This document shows positions 55,797 through 63,967 of a stretch of DNA of 64,000 nucleotides, in pieces. The DNA lies in contig JAUXPJ010000019.1 of assembly GCA_030683815.1 (NCBI GenBank), positions 62,001-126,000 of the forward strand. Direction: 5' to 3'. The first letter of the stretch is position 1. Each line of letters begins with the position of its first letter. Both the position numbers and the translations under genes were made by a program. The notes under the pieces were generated by a model. The model was not told the DNA's origin. It saw only the letters and a program-made list of their open reading frames with translations, and made no database searches. This stretch comes from Flavobacteriaceae bacterium. Its GTDB lineage: Bacteria > Bacteroidota > Bacteroidia > Flavobacteriales > Flavobacteriaceae.

Positions 55797-57078
55797 TGTC
55801 TATATTTTTTAATCTGATAGAAACGGCATTTTTGTGTCCGAATAATTCTTCTGCTTCAGCCATTATTTCAATAGCCGGACCAATATTTTTCAGGCCTTCT
55901 TTACTTAGTTTCTGAAAGCTTATTTTTTTCTGAAAACTATCCAGTGAAACACCGCTATAGTTTTTCGCAAATCCATTTGTTGGCAGCGTGTGATTTGTAC
56001 CGCTTGCATAATCACCGGCACTTTCGCAACTGTAATTTCCCAGAAACACAGAACCGGCATTAATTATTTTGTCACTGTAATTGGATGCATTTTCTGATGC
56101 TATAATTAAGTGCTCAGGAGCGTACAGATTACTAAAATCAATACAATCATCCATATTGTTTAACAGAATGGATTTACTGTTTTTTAAAGCTTGCATTGCA
56201 ATCTCTTTTCTAGGTAATTGCGCTAATTGTTTTTCTACTTCTGTAAGTGATTGATTGATAATTGATTCACTGTTAGACAGTAAAATTACCTGACTATCTG
56301 CACCGTGTTCAGCCTGTGACAATAAATCGGCTGCTATAAATGCCGGATTAGCTGTTTCATCCGCAATCACTAAAACTTCACTTGGTCCGGCAGGCATATC
56401 AATTGCTATTCCATCTTGTTGAATTAGTTCCTTTGCTTTGGTTACAAATTGATTTCCCGGGCCGAATATTTTATATACCTGAGGAATGGTTTCTGTTCCA
56501 TAAACCATAGCAGCTATAGCCTGTGCACCGCCAACTTTGTAAATTTGGTTGATACCGATTAAATTGGCTGTATATAAAATGGCAGGATTTATTTCTCCAT
56601 CTTGATTTGGAGGAGTACATAAAATTATTTCTCTGCATTCAGCCAATTTTGCAGGAATTCCCAACATCAATATGGTAGAGAAAAGAGGAGCAGTACCACC
56701 GGGTATGTATAACCCGACCTTTTCAATACCCACACTTTTTCTCCAGCATTCAACTCCTTTAGTAGTTTCAATGAGTTGCTCTTCCATTTTTTGAGAAGCG
56801 TGAAATTTTTCAATGTTTTGTTTGGCAATTTCAATGGCAGCTTTTAACGGATAGGATACTAAAGACTGAGCTTTGGCAATCTCTAAATCACTTACTCCAA
56901 GTTGCTCTAATTTTACGTTGTCAAATTTTTTACCATATTGTAAAAGTGCTTGATCTTGATTTTTTTTGACATCGTTTAAGATCTTACTAACAAGCTTACT
57001 CAGTTCCTCTTTCTCCATTTTTGGACGTTCAGTTAATGCCCGCCACTCCCTTTTATTTGGGTTCTTATATACATTCAT
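55789..57078 (-). CDS. hisD: Histidinol dehydrogenase
   Basis: Zinc- and NAD-dependent enzyme for the last two oxidations of histidine synthesis. 429 residues; GLYIPGGTAPLFST, GPGNQFVTKAKEL, QAEHGADSQ with a zinc ligand, and YAPEHLII with the catalytic Glu-His are in place. The start codon overlaps the hisG stop by one base (TAATG). Confidence 0.97.
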   Translation of the reverse strand: MNVYKNPNKREWRALTERPKMEKEELSKLVSKILNDVKKNQDQALLQYGKKFDNVKLEQLGVSDLEIAKAQSLVSYPLKAAIEIAKQNIEKFHASQKMEEQLIETTKGVECWRKSVGIEKVGLYIPGGTAPLFSTILMLGIPAKLAECREIILCTPPNQDGEINPAILYTANLIGINQIYKVGGAQAIAAMVYGTETIPQVYKIFGPGNQFVTKAKELIQQDGIAIDMPAGPSEVLVIADETANPAFIAADLLSQAEHGADSQVILLSNSESIINQSLTEVEKQLAQLPRKEIAMQALKNSKSILLNNMDDCIDFSNLYAPEHLIIASENASNYSDKIINAGSVFLGNYSCESAGDYASGTNHTLPTNGFAKNYSGVSLDSFQKKISFQKLSKEGLKNIGPAIEIMAEAEELFGHKNAVSIRLKNIDNV

Positions 57079-57935
57079 TACAATACTATTTTATCAATTG
57101 GGATTATTAAAATTCCTTCTGCTCCCGCATTTTTTAACGCATCAATTACATTCCAAAATTTATCTTCGTCTATTACACTGTGTAACGAACTCCAACCTTT
57201 TTCAGCCAAAGGGAGTATAGTGGGACTTTTTAATACAGGCAAAATAGCACTCACTTCTTCTATTTTGGCATTCGGCACATTCATTAAAATATACTTGGAG
57301 TTTTTAGCTCTTAAAACGGCTTTCATTCTAAATAAAAGCTTATCTAGTATTTGTTCTTTAGCAGCATCCAGTTTTAATGATTTTACAAGAACAGCTTCTG
57401 ATTTTAATATAAGCTGAGTTTCTCTTAATCCATTTTTGAACAAAGTACTGCCTGAACTTACAATGTCACAAATTCCATCTGCTAAACCAATGTTGGGAGC
57501 TATTTCTACTGAGCCGGAAATAGTGTGTATTTCAGCATTAATGTTGTGCTGCTTTAAAAAGGAATTTAAGGTGTTAGGATAGGAAGTAGCGATTTTTTTT
57601 CCTTCAAAATACGTTAAAGAATCTCCTTTTATTTCTTTAGGTACCGCCAGTGATAGTCTGCATTTAGAAAAACCGAGTTTTTCAATTATCGCAACATCTT
57701 TCTGCGTTTCAATTAGTAAGTTTTCACCCACTATGGCAATATCAACAACACCGTCTTCTATATATTGAGGGATATCCGAATTCCTTAAATACAAAATCTC
57801 TAAAGGGAAATTTGAAACGCTTACTTTCAGTTGATCTATTCCGTTATCTATTGCTATTCCGCAATCTTTCAGGAGTTTAAGAGAATCTTCATTTAATCGT
57901 CCGCTTTTTTGGATGGCAATCTTTAGTTTACTCAT
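57078..57935 (-). CDS. hisG: ATP phosphoribosyltransferase, long form
   Basis: First committed and feedback-inhibited enzyme of the histidine pathway. 285 residues from the ATG at 57935 (MSKLKIAIQKSGRL); a start 30 bases earlier would add an unrelated stretch. It has the phosphoribosyl-binding DGICDIVSSGSTL and the extra C-terminal ACT-like regulatory domain of the long, HisZ-independent form (about 215-283). It is the first structural gene after the attenuator. Confidence 0.97.
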   Translation of the reverse strand: MSKLKIAIQKSGRLNEDSLKLLKDCGIAIDNGIDQLKVSVSNFPLEILYLRNSDIPQYIEDGVVDIAIVGENLLIETQKDVAIIEKLGFSKCRLSLAVPKEIKGDSLTYFEGKKIATSYPNTLNSFLKQHNINAEIHTISGSVEIAPNIGLADGICDIVSSGSTLFKNGLRETQLILKSEAVLVKSLKLDAAKEQILDKLLFRMKAVLRAKNSKYILMNVPNAKIEEVSAILPVLKSPTILPLAEKGWSSLHSVIDEDKFWNVIDALKNAGAEGILIIPIDKIVL

Positions 57936-57975
57936 TTTTTTTATTTTTTGTATCTGAGTAAACATTTGGGGCTAT

Positions 57976-58011
57976 AAACAAAAAACCCGTCTGATTTACT
58001 CAGACGGGTTT
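57976..58011 (-). terminator. Attenuator terminator of the his operon
   Basis: A perfect 12-bp stem (57983-57994/58000-58011, aaacccgtctga/tcagacgggttt) with a five-base loop, followed on the minus strand by TTTTTTG. It lies between the leader peptide and hisG. Its 5' arm and loop (57999-58006, CGTCTGAG on the minus strand) can instead pair with CTCAGGCG at 58050-58057 within the leader: eight pairs, one of them G-U. Confidence 0.92.
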
Positions 58012-58037
58012 TGAAATATTGTTTTAAATTACATATA

Positions 58038-58100
58038 TCATTTCCATATCGCCTGAGAGCAATTATGAGAAAGATGATGATGTAATTGTGTTAAGTTCAT
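58038..58100 (-). CDS. hisL: Histidine operon leader peptide
   Basis: A 20-codon frame that starts at 58100 as MNLTQLHHHLSHNC and has His at positions 7, 8, 9 and 12. It ends with a TGA 27 bases before the terminator stem. A ribosome stalled at the His codons would leave codons 15-17 free to form the antiterminator; a ribosome reaching the stop would mask them and let the terminator form. This is classical attenuation; no riboswitch is needed. Confidence 0.9.
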   Translation of the reverse strand: MNLTQLHHHLSHNCSQAIWK

Positions 58101-58118
58101 TTTTTTATATTGATTGGG

Positions 58119-58126
58119 CAAATGTA
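58119..58126 (-). promoter_or_regulatory. Putative -7 element of the his operon promoter
   Basis: TACATTTG on the minus strand matches TAnnTTTG and sits 18 bases before the leader start codon. No clear TTG is seen at the -33 distance, so the call rests on the -7 box and position. Confidence 0.45.
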
Positions 58127-58179
58127 AGAAGTTTTTTTAATTAAAAAAATTATTATCATGAGTCTTTGCAGATCACCGT

Positions 58180-58827
58180 TTACATTTTCCAATTCAGTTC
58201 ATAATTTTGTTTTGCCCACTGGATCGATGGATAAATCCATTCTCTCAGGGGCTTGAACAAAAAACCATGTCTAAGTCCCGTATTCAGTTCGATTTCTTTA
58301 AATCTAGAAACTTTTAAACTTGATGTTTCTTTTCTTTTAATTGCAGAAACACCTAATATATCCGTTTTTTCATATATCGTTAAAATATTTCCGCAAAAAT
58401 TTATATCAGGCAAATTTTTAATATCGATGTCTCTGAAACTTCCGATAAAAACAAAGTTTACCACCGGATTATTTAAAAAAGTAGATACATATTGAGCTAT
58501 ATATCCACCTTTTGAAGTTCCTATAACAGTAATTTGGGCAGGTTTTAACCCATTTAGCAATAAACTGTCTATTTGAGTAACAATTTTTTTAGCATATTCT
58601 TTTACATCTGTATTTGCCGGTCTTTTTTCACTAAAGACTTTAAATCCTTCTTTCTTAAATTCATTAAGAATCTCAAGATATTCGGCCTTTCCATATTCGG
58701 GATGTTCTTCATCTAAATGATGCTCTTCAATAAATCTATTATGAAGGAAGAAAATGTGATTTTGTCCAAAACTGCAAACTGAATAGATTGAACAAATTAA
58801 TATTAGAATCATTTTTTTTGTTTTCAT
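58180..58827 (-). CDS. Secreted alpha/beta-hydrolase, substrate unknown
   Basis: 215 residues with a signal peptide (ending VCSFGQ). Probable triad: Ser in VIGTSKGGYIAQ (a GxSxG site as GTSKG), Asp in IYEKTDILG and His in TGLRHGFLF. The first strand reads HIFFLHNRFIEEH. Bacteroidota proteins of this type are annotated only as alpha/beta hydrolases. It is an isolated gene between the his and thr-met operons. Confidence 0.7.
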   Translation of the reverse strand: MKTKKMILILICSIYSVCSFGQNHIFFLHNRFIEEHHLDEEHPEYGKAEYLEILNEFKKEGFKVFSEKRPANTDVKEYAKKIVTQIDSLLLNGLKPAQITVIGTSKGGYIAQYVSTFLNNPVVNFVFIGSFRDIDIKNLPDINFCGNILTIYEKTDILGVSAIKRKETSSLKVSRFKEIELNTGLRHGFLFKPLREWIYPSIQWAKQNYELNWKM

Positions 58828-58974
58828 TTCACACGATATTTGTTAAATTTACCGAACGACCTGCTAAACGAGGCTACGTTCAAGATTTTAAATATACGAA
58901 TTTACCCATCATATTTAAAAAATTAATTGAACGGTACCAAATTGCTTTTACCTATACATATTGATGTCTTTTTT

Positions 58975-61404
58975 TTATTTTCTTTCAGTAATTCTCAATA
59001 AATCTCCAAAAACACCTCTGGCAGTAACTTCTGCACCTGCGCCGGCTCCCTGAATAACAATAGGATTATCGCCATAGGACTCTGTATAAATTTCAAATAT
59101 AGAATCAGCGTTATTAAGTTGACCCAACGAACTTTTTTCAGGGACGGATATAAGTTTAACTTCTAAACTTCCTTTATTTTTTTGTAAATCTCCCGACAAA
59201 TCACCTATATATCTTAACACATGTTTCTCCTTCTGGTCTTCTTTTATTTTTTGATAAACAGGATTTAACTCTTCTATTCTTGATAAAAAATCTTGTGTAC
59301 TTCCATCTTGTAAAAAAGTTGGAATTAAATTATGTATTTTTATTTCATTAAATTCATTTTGCAAATCCAATTCTCTAGCTAAAATCAATAATTTTCGAGC
59401 TACATCATTTCCGCATAAATCTTCTCTTGGATCAGGTTCTGTGAGTCCTTTGTCAATGGCTTGTTGTAATATGTCGCTAAAAGAACTTTCTGATTCAGAA
59501 AAATGATTGAATATAAAACTTAAAGATCCGGAAAAAACGCCTTTAATACGAGTAATATTTTCGCCTGATGCATGTAATATGCTGATCGTATCAATCAATG
59601 GCAAACCCGCGCCAACATTGGTTTCATACAAATAATTTTTATTATTCTTTTTAAGCGATTCTCTTAATTTTTTGTAGCTCAAATAACTTTGGGTGTTGGC
59701 TGTTTTATTGGATGAAATTAAATCAAATCCATTTTCTGCCAATGGAATATAATTATCAATAAAAGTGGTGCTGGCAGTATTGTCTATTGCAATTAAGTTT
59801 TCAAAATGATATTTTTGGGCAAACTCAATAATGTCAGTAATGCTTTTGTTGTTATTGGGAGCTTTGTCATATTCCTCTTTCCAATTATTGGATATACCCT
59901 CTTTATTTAAAAGAATTTTTTTAGATCCTGCAATGGCAAATATGTTTAAATTGATTTCTTTTCTTTTAAGGATTTTATTTTTTGAATTAAGGATTTGATT
60001 TATTAATGCTCCCCCAACAGTTCCCTTTCCAAAAATGGCAATATTTATGTTTTTTGAAATTCCAAAAATCTGTGAGTGGATAACATTTATTGCTTTATTT
60101 ACATTTTTATTATCGATAACTAAACCGATATTATTTCCGTTTAATGTGTTGTTAATTAATAATATATCAATATTGTTTTTTATTAATGCATTAAATGAGG
60201 ATGAAAAATTGTTAATATTCTGACCAATAATTGTAATAACAGAAACTTCTTTTTTTGAAATAATTGAACTGATGTCTTTTGTTTGAATTTCGGCTTGAAA
60301 TTCTATTTTTAAAGCGTTAACGGCTGTTTTAATATCCTTCTCTGAGATAATAAAACCAATACTTCTTTCTGATGAACCTTGTGAAATGACACTAACACTT
60401 ATTTTATTCTGGTTCATAGTAGAAAATATACGCGCGTCAATCCCTTTTTTTCCAAGTAATCCTTTGCCTTCAATATTAATAAATCCTATTTCATTTTGAA
60501 CGGAAATAGATTTTACTTCTTTGTCAGTTATTTCATTATTAATTAAAGTTCCTGTGGTATTAGGGTTATAGGTATTTAAGATGCGCAATGGAATGTTCTT
60601 TTCTACTAATGGAATGATGGTTTTTGCGTGTAAGATAGAAGCACCGAAGCTTGCCAACTCGCTAGCTTCATTAAAATTTAATTGTTCAATTATTTTAGCA
60701 TCACTTACCTGATCTGGATTAGCGGTGTATATTCCATCTATATGTGTATAATTCTGTACTTCAGAAGCATTTAAGTATTTTGCAATTAAAGAAGCTGAAT
60801 AATTACTTCCATTTCTTCCTAAAGTGGTGGTTTGACTGTTTTTATTCGATGTAATAAAACCGGTAACTATTGGAATAGTTTCTTCATCAAAAGAATTGTA
60901 CCAATTTACAGTATTGGTTTTGGAAAGCTCATCTAGGATTTGTGCGTTTCCAAAATTATCGTTTGTTTTTAAGAAATCTCTACTGTCAATGGTGTTGCTT
61001 TTTATTCCATTTTGGTTTAATAAAGAAGCAATCATTTTTGCGGCTAATAATTCTCCTTGTGCCAAAACCAAATCTTTTACTTTTAAACTATAATCTTCTA
61101 CCAATTTTACCCCTTCAAATGTTTTTTCCAATAAGGTAAATTCTTTATGGTAATCGATATTTTTATTGGGTTCTATTTGATATTCTTTAAATGCTTTCCA
61201 TTCAACGGCATAATCTTCTCCATTTTTTGCTTTATCCAAAATGAGTTCCAAACAGTCTGTTGCATTTCCTCTGGCAGATAAAACAATTATCATCTTCTCT
61301 TTTGAATTTATTTTGTTTTTAATGATAGCAATAACGTTTTCTATTCCCTGACCATTGGCTAGGGATTTCCCTCCGAACTTGATTATTTTCATTTCTTCTC
61401 TCAT
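58975..61404 (-). CDS. thrA: Bifunctional aspartate kinase/homoserine dehydrogenase I
   Basis: First and third steps of the aspartate pathway to homoserine. 809 residues: kinase domain (about 5-285, IIKFGGKSLANG, TLGRNGSNYSA, HIDGIYTANP), two ACT-type regulatory domains (about 305-445), and the NAD(P)-binding homoserine dehydrogenase domain (about 455-805, NIAIFGKGTVGGALINQI, SSNKTANTQ, YETNVGAGLPLIDT, GLTEPDPREDLCGNDVARKLLILARE). Its start ATG overlaps the metX stop. A start at Met5 (61392) is also possible. Being in an operon with metX and metY, it supplies homoserine for methionine. Confidence 0.96.
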   Translation of the reverse strand: MREEMKIIKFGGKSLANGQGIENVIAIIKNKINSKEKMIIVLSARGNATDCLELILDKAKNGEDYAVEWKAFKEYQIEPNKNIDYHKEFTLLEKTFEGVKLVEDYSLKVKDLVLAQGELLAAKMIASLLNQNGIKSNTIDSRDFLKTNDNFGNAQILDELSKTNTVNWYNSFDEETIPIVTGFITSNKNSQTTTLGRNGSNYSASLIAKYLNASEVQNYTHIDGIYTANPDQVSDAKIIEQLNFNEASELASFGASILHAKTIIPLVEKNIPLRILNTYNPNTTGTLINNEITDKEVKSISVQNEIGFINIEGKGLLGKKGIDARIFSTMNQNKISVSVISQGSSERSIGFIISEKDIKTAVNALKIEFQAEIQTKDISSIISKKEVSVITIIGQNINNFSSSFNALIKNNIDILLINNTLNGNNIGLVIDNKNVNKAINVIHSQIFGISKNINIAIFGKGTVGGALINQILNSKNKILKRKEINLNIFAIAGSKKILLNKEGISNNWKEEYDKAPNNNKSITDIIEFAQKYHFENLIAIDNTASTTFIDNYIPLAENGFDLISSNKTANTQSYLSYKKLRESLKKNNKNYLYETNVGAGLPLIDTISILHASGENITRIKGVFSGSLSFIFNHFSESESSFSDILQQAIDKGLTEPDPREDLCGNDVARKLLILARELDLQNEFNEIKIHNLIPTFLQDGSTQDFLSRIEELNPVYQKIKEDQKEKHVLRYIGDLSGDLQKNKGSLEVKLISVPEKSSLGQLNNADSIFEIYTESYGDNPIVIQGAGAGAEVTARGVFGDLLRITERK

Positions 61405-62369
61405 TTGAAAATTGGTTTTAAAAATTGTGTAAGTTGTTCGTTCTCAATTAAAAAGGCATCATGTCCGTGGATAGATTTTATCTCACGGTATTGGTTCTTT
61501 ATTTCTAGTTGATTTAAAAGTAATTTTGTTTTTATATTTTCCTCTTTTACAAAAAATAAGTCACTATCCACAGCTATTTGAACAATAATAGATTTTATAG
61601 GTTTAACTATTTCTTCAAAAGACAACTTTTCTGTAGTTATATCAACTGTGGTCAGTAAATGATTCATCATTAAATAGGCATTTATATCAAACCTGTTTTT
61701 TAGTTTTTCTCCATGGTGATCTAACCAAGACTCTACATTAAATTGCTTATTAGATGCTGTTTTTGTTCGATTAAATTTTTGGGTGAAAGACTTAGGTGTT
61801 CTATAAAATAACATCGCCATTTTTCTGGCATCTTGTAAAGGATTTTTTGAGTTTTTTAATAGTTGATCTTGGACATAATTATGTCCAATAATCCAATCTG
61901 TAGATTTCCAATCAGAAGCAATAGGAATAAGGTATTTTATGAAGCCAGGCTGTAAAGCAGCCATTTCCCATGCAATGCCTCCGCCAAGTGATCCGCCTAT
62001 TACTGCGTATAATTCGGTAACTCCCATTTCATTTAAAACTAAATTGAATATCGCGGCTATATCTTTTGCCGTAAAATCATTGTAATTTTTTATGCTCTTT
62101 GCTTGATATCCATTTCCATGAATATTAAAAGCAACAACAGTGTATTTGTCAGTATTAATAACTTTGTTTTTACCAACAATTTCATTCCACCAACCTTTTT
62201 TTTTGCTGAGAAGATCTGAATTTCCCGTCAAAGCGTGGTTAACCACAACTACCGGAGCAGTATGTAATTTTTTGCCAAATACTTGATAAGTGGTATCCAA
62301 ATTTTCATATTGGATACCACTATATGTTGTGTATTTTTTTAAATTACAGGTTATTAATCTATTCATCAT
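61401..62369 (-). CDS. metX: Homoserine O-acetyltransferase family protein
   Basis: Alpha/beta-hydrolase-fold acyltransferase activating homoserine for sulfhydrylation. 322 residues with VVVNHALTGNSDL, nucleophile Ser in VIGGSLGGGIAWEMA, Asp in VDSDLFF and His in SIHGHDAFLIE. It is shorter than classical MetX (about 370) because the lid domain is compact, as in other Flavobacteriia. The start may be either of two adjacent ATGs. It lies between metY and thrA on the same strand. Confidence 0.9.
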   Translation of the reverse strand: MMNRLITCNLKKYTTYSGIQYENLDTTYQVFGKKLHTAPVVVVNHALTGNSDLLSKKKGWWNEIVGKNKVINTDKYTVVAFNIHGNGYQAKSIKNYNDFTAKDIAAIFNLVLNEMGVTELYAVIGGSLGGGIAWEMAALQPGFIKYLIPIASDWKSTDWIIGHNYVQDQLLKNSKNPLQDARKMAMLFYRTPKSFTQKFNRTKTASNKQFNVESWLDHHGEKLKNRFDINAYLMMNHLLTTVDITTEKLSFEEIVKPIKSIIVQIAVDSDLFFVKEENIKTKLLLNQLEIKNQYREIKSIHGHDAFLIENEQLTQFLKPIFK

Positions 62370-62434
62370 CTATTTACAAATAATATTAATTGCATTTGAA
62401 TTGAGAAAAAGATTGAATTTTAAATCGCTCATGG

Positions 62435-63709
62435 TTATATTTGTTTTAATGCTTGGTCAATATCTTCTTTCAAGTCTTCAATATCTTCTAATCCAACCGA
62501 TAGTCGGATTAAATCTTGGCTTACTCCTGCAGTTAATTGTTGCTCTTCAGTAAGTTGTTGATGAGTAGTGCTTGCCGGATGAATTATCAAAGATTTGGTA
62601 TCTCCAATATTTGCAAGTAAAGAGAATATTTTTGTTGAATCAGTCAGTTTCTTAGCTGCTTCAAATCCGCCTTTCAAACCAAACGTAACCACACCACTTT
62701 GTCCGCTTGGCAAGTATTTCTGTGCCAATTCAAGGTATCTGCTGCTTTTTAATCCGGGATAGTTTACCCATGAAATTTCATCTTTCGTTTGTAACCATTG
62801 AGCGAATTTTAAGGCATTTTCCGAATGTTTCTTTATTCGAACTTCCAAAGTTTCTAAACCTTGAATAATTTGAAAGGCGTTGTACGGACTTAAAGCCGCT
62901 CCGAAATCTCTTAAACCTTCTATTCTCAGTTTTACAATAAATGCTGTTTCGCCTAAAGTTTCCGAGTATTTTAGCCCATGATAACCTTTGGAAGGCTCAG
63001 TGAATTCTGTAAATTTTCCACTTGTCCAATCAAAAGTTCCAGCATCAATAACTACACCTCCCAAAGATGTTCCTTGACCTCCAATAAATTTTGTTAAGGA
63101 GTGAATTACAATATTGGCTCCATATTTTATAGGATTCAATAGCGCAGGAGTAGCAACTGTGTTATCAACAATCAAAGGAATCTTATTTGCTTTTGCAATT
63201 TTTGCGATTTCTTCGATATCAAGAACATCTAATTTTGGATTTCCAAGAGACTCTATAAAAATAGCTTTGGTATTCTCTTGAATTGAATTTTGAAAGTTTT
63301 CTACATTATCAGCATTCACAAAACTTGTTTCTATCCCTAATCTTGGTAAAGTTACATTGAGTAAATTATAGGTTCCTCCATATAAACTGCTCGAAGAAAC
63401 AATATGATCACCAGATTTAAATAAGGTTAAAAAAGTTGTGGCAATTGCGGAAGTACCAGATGCAAAAACTACCGCACCAATTCCACCCTCAATAACTGCC
63501 AATCTTTTTTCAAGAATATCATTGGTTGGATTGTTTAATCTGGTATAAATAAATCCAAATTCTTTTAATCCAAATAAATTGGCAGCATGGTCAGTATCGT
63601 TAAATACATATGAGGTAGTTTGATAAATTGGAACAGCTCTCGTTCCTTGGGTTAATTTTGTGTCGTGCCCTGCATGCAGAGCGTTTGTTGTTTTAGTTAA
63701 ATTTGACAT
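62435..63709 (-). CDS. metY: O-acetylhomoserine sulfhydrylase (aminocarboxypropyltransferase)
   Basis: PLP enzyme that makes homocysteine from O-acetylhomoserine and sulfide. 424 residues: ALHAGHDTKLTQGTRAVPIYQTTSYVF, FIYTRLNNPTNDILEKRLA, SSSLYGGTYNLL, DNTVATPALLNP and the PLP-Lys in VIHSLTKFIGGQGTSLGG. First gene of metY-metX-thrA, behind a Cys/Met-rich leader and terminator. Confidence 0.96.
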   Translation of the reverse strand: MSNLTKTTNALHAGHDTKLTQGTRAVPIYQTTSYVFNDTDHAANLFGLKEFGFIYTRLNNPTNDILEKRLAVIEGGIGAVVFASGTSAIATTFLTLFKSGDHIVSSSSLYGGTYNLLNVTLPRLGIETSFVNADNVENFQNSIQENTKAIFIESLGNPKLDVLDIEEIAKIAKANKIPLIVDNTVATPALLNPIKYGANIVIHSLTKFIGGQGTSLGGVVIDAGTFDWTSGKFTEFTEPSKGYHGLKYSETLGETAFIVKLRIEGLRDFGAALSPYNAFQIIQGLETLEVRIKKHSENALKFAQWLQTKDEISWVNYPGLKSSRYLELAQKYLPSGQSGVVTFGLKGGFEAAKKLTDSTKIFSLLANIGDTKSLIIHPASTTHQQLTEEQQLTAGVSQDLIRLSVGLEDIEDLKEDIDQALKQI

Positions 63710-63737
63710 TTTATTATGTTTTTTTAAATATTCAAGA

Positions 63738-63779
63738 ATAAAAAAAGTCCCTTTGGTTAGGTATTACCGAAGGGACTTT
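63738..63779 (-). terminator. Attenuator terminator of the metY-metX-thrA operon
   Basis: A perfect 10-bp stem (63744-63753/63770-63779, aaagtccctt/aagggacttt), followed on the minus strand by TTTTTTTATT and 35 bases before metY. The loop contains GGTAATACC (minus strand, 63760-63768), exactly complementary over nine bases to GGTATTACC (63814-63822) at codons 26-29 of the leader peptide. Confidence 0.9.
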
Positions 63780-63805
63780 AAAACTGCTGTTAGTTTATAT
63801 ATCTT

Positions 63806-63898
63806 TCAATTTGGGTAATACCATAGCATTATGTAGATTATCATGCACATATACATTTGTTGGAAGCAACAACATACTATGGTTTGGTTATTTATCAT
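63806..63898 (-). CDS. Cys/Met-rich leader peptide of the metY operon
   Basis: A 30-codon frame starting at 63898. It begins MINNQTIVCCCF, continues QQMYMCMIIYIM and ends LWYYPN. Apart from the start it has four Met (15, 17, 19, 24) and four Cys (9, 10, 11, 18), both rare residues. A terminator and a sulfhydrylase gene follow, so it reads as a ribosome-mediated attenuator answering to charged tRNA-Cys and/or tRNA-Met. No SAM riboswitch is required. I see no TAnnTTTG box in the 25 bases between its start and the next terminator upstream. Confidence 0.88.
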   Translation of the reverse strand: MINNQTIVCCCFQQMYMCMIIYIMLWYYPN

Positions 63899-63915
63899 TT
63901 TTATTAATTATTATT

Positions 63916-63948
63916 CAAAAAAAAAGCCTTTGCAATATGCAAAGGCTT
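63916..63948 (-). terminator. Upstream terminator, only about 25 bases before the Cys/Met leader
   Basis: A perfect 11-bp stem (63924-63934/63938-63948, aagcctttgca/tgcaaaggctt) followed on the minus strand by nine T. It ends a transcript entering from beyond the window edge, or is the first of two attenuators in series. Confidence 0.88.
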
Positions 63949-63967
63949 CGTTAATTATATTTTTTGT

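Noticed and set aside
63738-63898. SAM riboswitch upstream of metY
   Set aside because: The Cys/Met-rich frame, terminator and matching antiterminator explain the region. I could not find the conserved core of a SAM-I or SAM-II riboswitch.
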